From Haloplanus sp042216725 (GTDB lineage Archaea > Halobacteriota > Halobacteria > Halobacteriales > Haloferacaceae), in the NCBI GenBank assembly GCA_042216725.1, contig JBDGTP010000034.1, positions 16,607 to 80,606 on the forward strand: a stretch of DNA of 64,000 nt, given 5' to 3'. Positions 23,704-32,537 of the stretch are shown piece after piece. Every line of letters starts with the position of its first letter. The first letter of the stretch is position 1. The notes beneath the pieces are model-generated. The model was not told where the DNA came from. It did not search any database and saw only the letters and a list, made by a program, of their open reading frames with translations. The translations under genes and the position numbers were made by a program.

Positions 23704-25749
23704 ATGAACGAGGGCATGCGGTCGTCGGAATACGCCACCCTCTCGGCGAGCAATATCGGCGGAATCGACTCGGCGGAAGTCGAATTCGCTCCCGGGGTGA
23801 CCGTACTCGTCGGTCGAAACGCAACCAACCGAACGTCGCTATTGCAGGCGGTCATCGGCGCCCTCGGCGGGTCGAGTGTCTCGCTGAAGGGTGACGCAGA
23901 GGAGGGGGAGGCGACGCTCACGTTCGGCGGCGAGACCTACGACCGACGCCTCGTCCGAGACGGGCGGGACGTACTCACGTCGGGACACCCCTTACTAGAT
24001 GATGCGGAAGTAGCCGACCTGTTCGCGTTTCTGATCGAGTCGAACGAGGCGCGGCAGACGGTCGCCCGGGGGGGAGACCTCCGGGAACTCATCATGTCAC
24101 CGGTGGACACCGACGAAATCGAGGCCGAGATCCGGCAGCTGAAACACCGGCAGAGCGAAATCGACACCGAGATTCGGGAGATCGATCAGGAGGAAAACCG
24201 GCTCCCGGAACTCATCCAAGAACGCTCGTCGCTGGAAGCGGAGATCGAACAGAACGAGACCGAACTCGACGAGATTCGGTCGAAGATCGCCGGCAGCGAC
24301 GCCCCATCCGAGAGGAGGGACGATGCCAACGAGGAACTCGAGGACAAACTAGATGCGCGTCAAGAACTGGAATCGACCCGTGAAGACGTGACATTCGACC
24401 TGCAGACGGAACGACAGAGCCTCGAATCCCTCCAGCAGGATCAGGACGAAATCGAAGCGGAGCTAGAGGAACTTCCGAAGGTCTCGGATCAGCGCCTCCA
24501 GGACGTGCGTTCGCGGTTGAGTCAGGCTCGAGAGCGACAGAACGTGCTCCAGTCGACGATCAATCAGATGCAGAACATCATCCAGTTCAACGAGGAACAA
24601 CTGGAAGACGAGGAGGGGCTGTTCGGCAACTTGCAAAACCAGGACGACGGAGGGCTGTTCGGATCGCTCAAATCGGAAGCGAACACGGATCTACTCGGGG
24701 CACTCCGCACCGAGTACGAGGGTGATCGCTCCGTCACCGAACAACTGGTCGACGACCAGCAGATCCTCACCTGCTGGACGTGCGGGAGTCAGGTGAAAAA
24801 GACGCGGATCCGGGAGATGGTGGGCGAACTCCAGGACATTCGAACCGACCAGCTCGACCTCCTCAGCGACGTCGAGGAGGAGATCCAGGAGCTGAAAGAG
24901 ACGGAATCGACTCTCGAGGAGTCGGTACAGCGGCGCGAACGGCTGGAACGGAAGCACACCAAACTTTCTCAGGAGATCGACACCCGGCACGAGCGGATTC
25001 AGGAGCTTGAAAGCCGGAAAGAGACGCTCAACGAACAGATCGACGAACTCTCCGAGGAGATCGAGACGCTCCGAACCGAGATCGATGCCCAGGAGGAGAA
25101 CGACTACAACGAGGTTCTGCAACTCCAAGAGAGCGCTAAGCGACTCGAACTGGAGATCGAGCGTCGGCAAGAGGAACTCGACGACGTGACGGCGGAGATC
25201 GACTCCATCGAAGAGCGGATCGAACGGCGAGAGGAACTCGAAACCGAGCGGGAGGAACTCCGTGACCGCCTGACAGAACTGCGACAGCGGGTCGAACAGA
25301 CCGAACAGCGTGCCGTGAGCGAGTTCAACGAGCGCATGGCCGAAATTCTCGACATCCTCGACTACTCGAACATCGAACGCATCTGGATCGAACGGATCGG
25401 CACCGGTGAGAACGACGGAAGTGGTGTGTCGACGAACGCCTCGTTCGACATCCACGTCGTTCGGACGACGGACAGCGGGAGATCCTATCGGGACACCATC
25501 GACCACCTCAGCGAGAGCGAGCGCGAAGTGACGGGACTGGTGTTCGCGCTCGCGGGCTATCTCGTCCACGAGGTTCACGAATCGATGCCGTTCATCGTCC
25601 TCGACTCGCTCGAAGCGATCGATTCGAACCGCATCGCTCGGTTGATCCAGTATCTCTCCGAGTACGCCGAGTATCTCGTCGTTGCGCTCCTCCCCGAGGA
25701 CGCCGCCGCCCTCGACGAGGAGTGTCGATATCTGTCCCCACCGTGGTAG
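23704..25749 (+). CDS. Archaea-specific SMC-related coiled-coil protein (Sph-type)
   Basis: This 681-residue protein has ABC/SMC-like head segments at both ends and long coiled coils (about 130-340 and 375-550) between them. A CxxC zinc-hook-like turn sits at 357-360 (LTCWTCGSQ), as in Rad50. The Walker A position reads LVGRNATNRTSLLQA (from about residue 35), lacking the usual Gly-Lys. The signature region is HLSESEREVTGLVFALAG, and Walker B is FIVLDSLEAID (Asp634) with Ser in place of the catalytic Glu. It probably binds DNA or scaffolds without normal ATP hydrolysis. It is paired with rdfA downstream, as is usual for this family. Confidence 0.85.
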   Translation: MNEGMRSSEYATLSASNIGGIDSAEVEFAPGVTVLVGRNATNRTSLLQAVIGALGGSSVSLKGDAEEGEATLTFGGETYDRRLVRDGRDVLTSGHPLLDDAEVADLFAFLIESNEARQTVARGGDLRELIMSPVDTDEIEAEIRQLKHRQSEIDTEIREIDQEENRLPELIQERSSLEAEIEQNETELDEIRSKIAGSDAPSERRDDANEELEDKLDARQELESTREDVTFDLQTERQSLESLQQDQDEIEAELEELPKVSDQRLQDVRSRLSQARERQNVLQSTINQMQNIIQFNEEQLEDEEGLFGNLQNQDDGGLFGSLKSEANTDLLGALRTEYEGDRSVTEQLVDDQQILTCWTCGSQVKKTRIREMVGELQDIRTDQLDLLSDVEEEIQELKETESTLEESVQRRERLERKHTKLSQEIDTRHERIQELESRKETLNEQIDELSEEIETLRTEIDAQEENDYNEVLQLQESAKRLELEIERRQEELDDVTAEIDSIEERIERREELETEREELRDRLTELRQRVEQTEQRAVSEFNERMAEILDILDYSNIERIWIERIGTGENDGSGVSTNASFDIHVVRTTDSGRSYRDTIDHLSESEREVTGLVFALAGYLVHEVHESMPFIVLDSLEAIDSNRIARLIQYLSEYAEYLVVALLPEDAAALDEECRYLSPPW

Positions 25750-25840
25750 GCATCCCGGTCGGGATCGAGCGACCCGGGTGTCAGGAGGGTGAAGGGAGAG
25801 AAGCACGTTTATCAACGCGGCGACCGAAGTACGGGAGTGA

Positions 25841-26446
25841 ATGACCGGGGCAAAGCAGGACTACAAGGTCGGCCGCCTCATCGAGAAGTACGGGCTCAAC
25901 GCAGTCGAGGACGAACTCGTCGCCGAGTGGACCAGAGACGACGACGAGCGGGCAAGCCTTCGGGAACTGGCAGAGGAGTTCAATCGACGGCTCCTCCGGG
26001 TCGCTATGCGGGACGCGAGCGTGAATCCTCATGGACGGGACGTGACGGAGGCGTATCGTGTGTTGACCGACGACGACGTGAGTAGCGGCGTGCGGCTACA
26101 GACGCGTCGCCAGCTCGAACAGGACGGCGTCGATGTCGACCAACTCGAAACCGACTTCGTCACGTATCAGTCGATATATAACTTCTTGCGCGAGTACTGT
26201 GGAGCCACGTACGAGCAGCCGACCGACGACGAGCAGGTGGAGTCGGATCTGGAACGGATCAATCGGCTTATCTCCCGGACACGGGCGGTCACCGAAGACG
26301 ACCTCGAACGCCTCGACAACACCGACCGGATCACGGTCGGGGAACACAACGTGTTCGTCGACGTGCAGGTGTACTGTCAGGACTGCGACTCGCAGTATTC
26401 ACTCAGCGAGTTACTGACGAACGGCGGCTGCGATTGCGCCACCTGA
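25841..26446 (+). CDS. rdfA: Rod-determining factor RdfA
   Basis: This is a 201-residue protein. The N-terminus KVGRLIEKYGLNAVEDELVA, then the helical LRELAEEFNRRLLRVAMRDA, and a long middle region ending at DRITVGEHNVFVDVQVYC match haloarchaeal RdfA. The C-terminus has a small Cys cluster (CQDC and later CDC) that could bind zinc. RdfA is required for rod shape in Haloferax and is typically encoded beside an SMC-like protein, as here (91-base gap). ATG 25841 starts the conserved region. It is likely cytosolic and regulatory or scaffold-like. Confidence 0.85.
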   Translation: MTGAKQDYKVGRLIEKYGLNAVEDELVAEWTRDDDERASLRELAEEFNRRLLRVAMRDASVNPHGRDVTEAYRVLTDDDVSSGVRLQTRRQLEQDGVDVDQLETDFVTYQSIYNFLREYCGATYEQPTDDEQVESDLERINRLISRTRAVTEDDLERLDNTDRITVGEHNVFVDVQVYCQDCDSQYSLSELLTNGGCDCAT

Positions 26447-26452
26447 TCGTAC

Positions 26453-27848
26453 TCATCCCGCTTTCGGGGTGGCGCCGGAGTAGTCGAGCCAGGCCTTCGC
26501 GAAGGTGAATCCCAAGGCAAAGACGGCCAGACCGATGGCGATCAAGTGGTATTCGCCCGCGTACGCCTTCCAGAGCACGAACGAGATGAGTACGATACCG
26601 AGCACGTAGAAGCCGAAGTGGCGGCTGAAGGGTCTGTCGAGGTCGGGATGTGTGAACTTGAGTTTGATCGCGAGCGTGAGTACCCAGACGTATGTGAGTA
26701 ACCACACGACCGTCGCGAGTCGGATGAGGGAGACGACGTCCGTCGAGATCAGACTGGGTGCGAGAAAGACGACCCCCGTCGCGAGGGTCGCCGGCCACGG
26801 GGAGAGAAACCGCGGGTGAAGCCACGCGAACGCCTTCGGCCAGGCGCCCTGGCGGGCCATCGCGTAGAGAATCCGTGGGATGGCGGCGTACGCGATCAGG
26901 AGGGCTCCCCATGGTCGCAAGGAAGGATGCGATCCCGGCGAACAGTTTGCCGTATGGGCCGAACAGAACGCCCGCGATCGCGATCTGCGGAGCGTTCCCG
27001 GTGTACGCCGACTGATGTGCGAGCGGATTGTACGTTGTGATGATACCGATGCCCATGGTGAACGCCATCACCAGAATGGTGAGGCCACCGATGATCATCC
27101 CCCGAGGGATGTTCGTCGAGGGGTCTCGAACCTCGTTGACGAGGGGCGTCGAGAACTCCAGGCCGATGAACGCCCAGATGCCGAGCGGCAGCGTTCGGTA
27201 GAGTTGCGAGGACTCGAAGGCGGACATGTCGAACAACAGGGAGAGATCACCGCCCTGCCCCAAGAGATTGAGACCCGAGAAGGCGGCGACGCCCATCGCC
27301 ATCCGAATGCCGACCATACAGAGCACGAGTATCGTCACCGTCGTGATCGTCAGACGGATTCCGAGCATGTTGACGCCGATAGCGAGGAGATTGAGTACGA
27401 GGATCCACAGCGTGACGGTTCCGATGCCCGTCGTCTGCACCATTGCGTGTGCGCCTGCAGCCGTCTCCGATGCCCAGACGAGGCCGAAGACCAGCCAGTA
27501 TGTCGTCCCGATCCCGGTGGCCATCAACACCGCCGTCCGCCTGCCGCAGTCCTCATACCCACGCTTGGTGAAGTCGAACACCTGCCCAGTTCTCGAGAAG
27601 ATCGTCGTCAACTCTGCATAGGCAAACGCGACGAGCAGGTTGATCGACAGCCCGAAGAGCAGCGTGAACAGGTACGCCGGGCCAGCGATCCCGTATCCGT
27701 TGAAATCCCCCGCGAACGTCGTCGAGGCGACTACCAGACCGATCGATGCGGCGGCGACCCCCCACCAGCCGATGCGCCCGGTGAGCTCCGCAGCATCTTT
27801 CGCCCGTTCCGTTCGCGCCATGTTCCGTACCATGTTGAACCATGGCAT
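26453..27848 (-). pseudogene. APC-superfamily amino acid permease, frameshifted near 26906
   Basis: Two minus-strand frames together encode one about 464-residue permease with some 12 helices. The first runs from 27848 (MPWFNMVRNMARTERAKDAA) through GWWGVAAASIGLVVASTTFA to GIASFLATMG. The second resumes with GALLIAYAAIPRILYAMARQ and ends in TPKAG at 26453. One extra base at about 26906 (plus-strand T in GGGCTCCCC) breaks the frame; removing it rejoins the protein exactly inside a conserved helix. Intact members import amino acids by proton or sodium symport. True mutation and sequencing error cannot be separated here. Confidence 0.8.
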
Positions 27849-28085
27849 AAGACTAGGGGAAAGCTGTTCGACCACCGCGTCGGCAGTGTCCCAGAATTAA
27901 TATTGTATGTACTTTATTTTAAATCATCTGTATTGAGTGGTATAAAGATGTGTCGGGCACCACTGGACGGGGCTTCGGTGATCGGAGCACTCTAAATAAC
28001 AGCTGTACGTCTGTTATAGAAAGGTTCCCCGAGCGGATTCAGAATGATAAACATTCGTTTGCGTATCAGTATATATTCCTCCTGA
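27849..28085. other. AT-rich spacer with short inverted repeat
   Basis: No supported gene is present. AT-rich DNA near 27895-27950 probably holds the permease promoter. Around 28000-28021 TAACAG CTGTACGT CTGTTA forms a short inverted repeat. On the minus strand a frame ending near here reads NPLGEPFYNRRTAVI, which looks protein-like and could be a transposase tail, but it is too short to assign. The segment replaces the 5' end of the following broken gene. Confidence 0.4.
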
Positions 28086-28790
28086 AGGGAGAACAATCGA
28101 TCCAAAAGCGGCTCAAATACCGTCGACGGAACGCGTCTCGCCGTCACGCTCGCGCCGAACGCCCGGGTCGACGAACTCGCACTGCAGTCGCCGGACGGCA
28201 CCCCGTTTCTCCGTCGACAACTCGACGAGTCGACGACGCAGGCGGCGCTTCCGTTGATCGAGAACAGCTTCACCACCACCCCCGAACACTACCGGGCAGG
28301 GGAGAACACGCTCGTGGCGTACCGCGACGACGACCCCGTGGCCCAGCGGACGGTCACGCTCGTCCCCGAAGTGACGATCACCGACATGTGGCTCGCCGAT
28401 GAGAGGTCGTTCAACCCGACCGTTGCCGTCGAGAACACGGGAACCGGGCCGACGTTCATGACGTACCTCGGCTTCGACAACGTCCCGAGTCCGACGCCGC
28501 CAGCCACGGAAACCACGGGACTGCCGAAAGAGAGCGGTGCGGGTGTCCCCCTCCCGCCGACGACCCGCGAGGTGCAGAGCGGATCGATGCCGTTCGCGTT
28601 CCGACGGCTCCCCAGCGAGGCCGACACGCTCTCGTGTCCCGGCCGAACCGAGGTAGAAGTCACCGTCGACACCGTCCACGGCGTCTCGACGACCGAGACG
28701 TTTCCCGTGCAGTTCGACGGCGACGTGGAGAACGTCCTCTGGTTGAGCCATCGGTGTTCGGACGTGCGCGTCTCGGACGAGGACGACTGA
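28086..28790 (+). pseudogene. 5'-truncated secreted-type protein gene
   Basis: The frame is open from 28086 after a stop at 28083-28085 and runs 234 codons, but the first third has no ATG or GTG. The protein-like sequence begins before any start: NTVDGTRLAVTLAPNARVDE, then FTTTPEHYRAGENTLVAYRD, ending WLSHRCSDVRVSDEDD. The content resembles the beta-rich extracellular domain of haloarchaeal lipoproteins whose signal peptide would normally come first. Coding character stops abruptly at AT-rich DNA, so the promoter, start and signal were probably lost. A TTG at 28254 is the only possible late start. Confidence 0.65.
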
Positions 28791-29236
28791 GCGTGGAGTC
28801 CGGTATCGAACCGCTACGCTCGGCGATCAGAAATTAATATAGTTTGATAAGAATATTAATAAATGACATATTTGATGGGAACGCGTTCCGCCGCCCGGCA
28901 CGGAGCAAGAAATCAGTTCGTTCGTACTTTTACAGGCTAATATCGCTTTTTCTCTCCTCTCTTCAGGGAGAGTCGCTGCCGTAGCGGATGCCATCGACCC
29001 CGACGAACTTCCCGATACCGATTTCGGGTTTTTCTCGGGTTTAAGTCGGGTTTGTCCGGATTCTAGCGGTCGGCGGAAACCCGAACGAGAGGCGAAGCGA
29101 GGGCCGGGAGCGGGACAAAACATAATTTTTATAGTATACCTATAAACCTTATATTTCGGTTGCTGTTGGTTCGAGACGGCGGCGACCAGTCGGACGACAG
29201 TCACGTTTAACGCGGTTGGGCACCAACGAACGGGAA
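28791..29236. other. AT-rich intergenic region with possible decayed coding sequence
   Basis: This is a 446-base stretch without an intact gene. AT-rich blocks lie at about 28830-28880 and 29115-29160. Between them one forward frame (about 28955-29140) reads VAAVADAIDPDELPDTDFGF, protein-like and acidic, but without a start, and it ends in AT-rich DNA; it may be a gene remnant. The 3' end contains the promoter of the rhodanese-MBL gene: GTTTAA at 29205-29210, 27 bases before ATG 29237. Confidence 0.45.
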
Positions 29237-30388
29237 ATGGCCGCCGACGCGATACCGAGTCTCACGCCGGCGGAACTCCGCCGCCGACTCGCCGCGAGCG
29301 AACCGGTGACGGTACTCGACGTGCGAAACCGCGATGAGGTGGAGCGCTGGCGCATCGAAGCACCGGCCCTCGACTACCACCACGTCCCGTATATGAAGTT
29401 CGTCGCCGCAGGAGTGACCGACAGCGTCGCCGATCTGGTGCCGGACGGGGTTCGGGAGCCGGTGGTCGTGGTCTGTCCTCACGGGGAGGCGAGCGCCGAG
29501 GTGGCCGCCCAACTCGTCGACGCCGGCATCGACGCCGAGAACCTCGCGGGCGGGATGGCGGGGTGGGCACGGCTCTACGACCGGGTCGCCATCCACACCA
29601 CCATCGCCGCTGATGTCTACCAGTACCGCCGGCCGGCGAGTGGCTGTCTCGGCTACGCCGTCGTCGCAGGCGGCGAGATGGCGGTGATCGACCCGTTGCG
29701 CGCGTTCGCCGACCGCTATCGGGCGGATGCGGCGAATCTGGACGCCACGCTGACGTACGCGGTCGATACGCACGTCCACGCCGACCACGTAAGCGGCGTC
29801 CGGGCGCTCGCGTCGACGGCCGATGCGACGCCGGTGTTGCCGGCGAGAGCGGTCGAACGCGGCGTCACCGATGCGGATCGCTTCGAGACGGTGACCGACG
29901 GCGACACCGTCACGGTCGGGGGCGTGCATCTGGCGGCGGTGGCGCTTCCCGGACACACCACGGGGATGACCGGCGTTCGCGTCGGTCAGGTGCTCCTGAC
30001 CGGCGACAGCCTCTTTCTCGACGGCGTCGCCCGCCCCGACCTGCAGGAGGGTGCCGACCCCGAGGCACGGGCCCGGGAACTGTACGCGACGGTGACCGAG
30101 CACCTGGCCCGCTATCCGGACGAGACGGTCGTCGCTCCCGGCCACACCGACGCCGGAATCGACGACGGCGACACGCCCCGGGTGGCGACCCTCGGCGACT
30201 GCCGGGAGCGCCTGGCGGTCTTCGAGATGGACGAGGCGGCGTTCGTCGACCACGTCACCCACACGGGGGCGGAACCGGCCAACGCCGAACGGATCGTCGC
30301 CATCAACTGCGGCCGGGAAACCGTCGACGACGAGACGGCGTTCGAACTCGAACTGGGGCCGAACAACTGCGCGGCGAGCGGTGGATGA
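29237..30388 (+). CDS. Rhodanese / metallo-beta-lactamase fusion, persulfide dioxygenase-like
   Basis: This is a 383-residue protein. The N-terminal rhodanese domain (about 1-115) has VTVLDVRNRDEVERWRI and the active Cys in VVVVCPHGEAS. The metallo-beta-lactamase domain (about 125-340) has the metal motif DTHVHADHVSG, the later His in LPGHTTGM, and Asp in LLTGDSLFLDG. The pairing matches sulfur-handling enzymes such as persulfide dioxygenases or related hydrolases, though here rhodanese comes first. The TTG at 29216 is in frame, but the TATA spacing favours ATG 29237. It likely detoxifies or transfers sulfane sulfur. Confidence 0.88.
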   Translation: MAADAIPSLTPAELRRRLAASEPVTVLDVRNRDEVERWRIEAPALDYHHVPYMKFVAAGVTDSVADLVPDGVREPVVVVCPHGEASAEVAAQLVDAGIDAENLAGGMAGWARLYDRVAIHTTIAADVYQYRRPASGCLGYAVVAGGEMAVIDPLRAFADRYRADAANLDATLTYAVDTHVHADHVSGVRALASTADATPVLPARAVERGVTDADRFETVTDGDTVTVGGVHLAAVALPGHTTGMTGVRVGQVLLTGDSLFLDGVARPDLQEGADPEARARELYATVTEHLARYPDETVVAPGHTDAGIDDGDTPRVATLGDCRERLAVFEMDEAAFVDHVTHTGAEPANAERIVAINCGRETVDDETAFELELGPNNCAASGG

Positions 30389-30434
30389 CAGCGGTCTCCG
30401 GACGATTTATGACCGCGTGCCGTCACCCACGCCC

Positions 30435-31496
30435 ATGTCCGACGAGATCGCGGTCATCCCCGGCGATGGTATCGGCAACGAAGTCGTCGAGGCGGTCGAA
30501 CCGCTCCTGATCGACGTGGCGGCGACCCACGGCGTCGACGTGACGACGACGTGGTTCGACTGGGGGAGCCAACGCTACCTCGACGAGGGAGCGCTCATGC
30601 CCGAGGACGGCCTCGACGAGCTGAAGTCGTTCGACGCCATCCTCCTCGGCGCCGTCGGCCATCCCGATGTCCCCGACCACGTCACGCTCCGGGGCCTCCG
30701 TCTCCCGATCACCAAGGGATTCAACCAGCACGTCTGCAAGCGCCCCTCCTACCTGTTCGAGGGCGTCGACAGCCCCCTGAAGGGGTACGACGGCGGCGAC
30801 ATCGACCTGGTCGTCTACCGGCAGAACACGGAAGGCGAGTACGCCGACGTGGGCGGGCGCGAACACCGCGGCTTCGAGAACGAGGTGGCAGTACAGGCGT
30901 CGGTGTTCACCCGTGAGGCGACGGAAGCCGTCGTCCGTCCCGCCTTCGAGGCCGCGAGCGAGCGGAACGGCAAGCTAACGAACGTCACGAAGTCGAACGC
31001 GCAGGCCCACGGGATGGTGTTCTGGGACGACATCGTCGCGGAGGTGAGCGAGGAGTACCCCGACGTGGACGTCGAACGCCTGCTGGTCGACGCCGCGAGC
31101 ATGGACTTCATCCGCCGCCCCGACGAGTTCGACGTCGTCGTCTGTTCGAACCTCTTCGGGGACATCCTCACCGACATCGGTGCCATCGTCACGGGGAGTA
31201 TGGGGCTGGCGCCCTCCGCGAACATCGATCCTGACCGCACCCACCCGTCGCTGTTCGAACCCGTCCACGGAAGCGCGTTCGACATCATGGGCGAGGGCGT
31301 CGCCAACCCTCTCGCGACGGTGCTCTCGGGGTCGCTCATGTTCGACCACCTCGGCGAGACAGCAGTCGCGGAGGCACTCTGGGATGGTGTGGCCGACCAG
31401 TTGGCCGACCCGGACGCTCCCCGCACGCCGGATCTCGGCGGCGAGTCGACGACGGACGCGGTTGCGAACGATCTGAGCGACCGTCTCGTGGACTGA
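30435..31496 (+). CDS. Isocitrate/isopropylmalate/tartrate dehydrogenase family enzyme
   Basis: This is a 353-residue NAD-dependent beta-decarboxylating dehydrogenase. Motifs include IPGDGIGNEVVEAVEP, the substrate loop LRGLRLPITKGFN, VVYRQNTEGEYADVG and the metal/NAD region CSNLFGDILTDIGAIVTGS, then LFEPVHGSAFDIMGEG. The QNTEGEY loop and LRLP substrate segment are closer to tartrate/D-malate dehydrogenase than to LeuB, but specificity cannot be settled. ATTTATG at about 30404-30410 upstream of ATG 30435 fits a leaderless promoter. No leucine genes are adjacent. Confidence 0.88.
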   Translation: MSDEIAVIPGDGIGNEVVEAVEPLLIDVAATHGVDVTTTWFDWGSQRYLDEGALMPEDGLDELKSFDAILLGAVGHPDVPDHVTLRGLRLPITKGFNQHVCKRPSYLFEGVDSPLKGYDGGDIDLVVYRQNTEGEYADVGGREHRGFENEVAVQASVFTREATEAVVRPAFEAASERNGKLTNVTKSNAQAHGMVFWDDIVAEVSEEYPDVDVERLLVDAASMDFIRRPDEFDVVVCSNLFGDILTDIGAIVTGSMGLAPSANIDPDRTHPSLFEPVHGSAFDIMGEGVANPLATVLSGSLMFDHLGETAVAEALWDGVADQLADPDAPRTPDLGGESTTDAVANDLSDRLVD

Positions 31497-31563
31497 GCGG
31501 TCGGCGATGGAACCCGCCGAGCGACGCCGATGAGCGAGCGTGACCCGCGCACCGACCACCCGG

Positions 31564-32079
31564 TCAGTCCCCCGGGGCGTCCGGAAACAGGCGGTCGACG
31601 AGAACCGTCCCGACGACCACGATACCCGTCGCCAGCGCGCCGATGACCGCGGGCGGGACGCCGCTGACCTGGGTGCCGATGCCGGCGAGAACGCCGAATC
31701 CGACGAGGAAGGGGAAACACCACGTGGTGGCGACGTGGGCGAGGAGAGCCCCCCGTCCTGGAACCGTGTTGCGTCGCCGAAGTCCGACGAGCGTCGGGGG
31801 AACGAAGACGGCAGCGAGGAGGAGGGCGACGACGTCGTGCCGTTCGGCCGTGGCGGCGACCAGAACGGTGAACCCGGCGAGTCCGAAGGCACCGAGGAAC
31901 GCCGCCACCACGAGATACCGAAGCGCCGTCGGAACCCGCCGGTCGAATCGGCGCAACACGAGCGTGACGCCCGTTCCGACCCCCAGGAGGGCGACGGTTC
32001 CATAGAGGTCGAGGAGGAGAAAGAGAAGTCCCCACCCCGTGCCCTGATCCGGTACGGGGGTCGGCGGTGGCTGTGGCAT
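31564..32079 (-). CDS. Polytopic membrane protein of unknown function
   Basis: This is a 171-residue protein with about five hydrophobic helices (near 16-40, 53-72, 80-98, 110-130 and 140-162) joined by short Arg-rich loops such as LRRFDRRVPTALRY and GLRRRNTVPGRG. The N-terminus MPQPPPTPVPDQGTGW is Pro-rich. No transporter or enzyme motif was recognised. It is divergent from the potassium-channel gene, and a TATA-like TATCTATAT lies on the minus strand near 32130. Confidence 0.7.
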   Translation of the reverse strand: MPQPPPTPVPDQGTGWGLLFLLLDLYGTVALLGVGTGVTLVLRRFDRRVPTALRYLVVAAFLGAFGLAGFTVLVAATAERHDVVALLLAAVFVPPTLVGLRRRNTVPGRGALLAHVATTWCFPFLVGFGVLAGIGTQVSGVPPAVIGALATGIVVVGTVLVDRLFPDAPGD

Positions 32080-32182
32080 CGGTGCTCCCGGGCGCCGGTC
32101 GCGTGGCTCGTGTGTCGGTACACGGACGGATATAGATAGCGGTATGACAGGTTGCCGGGCGCGCGGCCAGGAAGTCGACTCG

Positions 32183-32190
32183 ATATAAAT
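32183..32190 (+). promoter_or_regulatory. TATA-like box of the potassium-channel gene
   Basis: ATATAAAT at 32183-32190 lies 24-31 bases before ATG 32214, ideal for a leaderless transcript beginning at or next to the start codon. Confidence 0.65.
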
Positions 32191-32213
32191 AGCGACGGGG
32201 CGAACGCGGCCGT

Positions 32214-32537
32214 ATGGCGTTTCGCACTCGCCGCACCGGCACCTACCTCGCGCTCGTCGTCGCGACGACCCTGCTCTTTACCGGCATCTACAACGTCGGC
32301 ATGGCGGTCTGGGAAGGCCAGCCACAACCCGTGTATCGCTCGCTCGAAGTCGTCATCCAGAGTTTCACCACGACCGGCTACGGCGAGGACGCTCCCTGGC
32401 AGTCCCTCCAGATGAACGTCCTGGCGATCACGATGCAACTCACCGGAATCGGCCTCATTCTCACCGCCGTCGACGTGTTCGCGGTGCCGTGGCTCCGAGG
32501 AGCGCTCGCGCCGACGGCGCCCCCGAAGCGGTGGTGA
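32214..32537 (+). CDS. Potassium-channel pore module (2TM), frame ends before the RCK part
   Basis: This is a 107-residue membrane protein. The first helix is LALVVATTLLFTGIYNVGMA, then a pore helix and filter VVIQSFTTTGYGEDAPW (TTTGYGED is the selectivity filter), and a second helix VLAITMQLTGIGLILTAVDV. It ends APPKRW with TGA 32535-32537. In related haloarchaeal channels this pore continues directly into two RCK domains as a single about 560-residue protein. Here the RCK part lies in another frame that begins at this stop (GTGA overlap). Either a base was lost in the C run at 32520-32524, or the channel is made as two coupled subunits. Confidence 0.85.
   Translation: MAFRTRRTGTYLALVVATTLLFTGIYNVGMAVWEGQPQPVYRSLEVVIQSFTTTGYGEDAPWQSLQMNVLAITMQLTGIGLILTAVDVFAVPWLRGALAPTAPPKRW

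Noticed and set aside
23246..23824. 192-codon minus-strand frame in the AT-rich spacer
   Set aside because: It is Arg/Ser-rich at one end and Ile/Phe/Asn-rich at the other, spans the promoter of the SMC-like gene and has no protein-like signature.
27992..28279. Minus-strand frame ending NPLGEPFYNRRTAVI as a transposase gene
   Set aside because: Only the last about 30 residues look protein-like; the rest is antisense to the truncated gene, so at most it is a tiny remnant.
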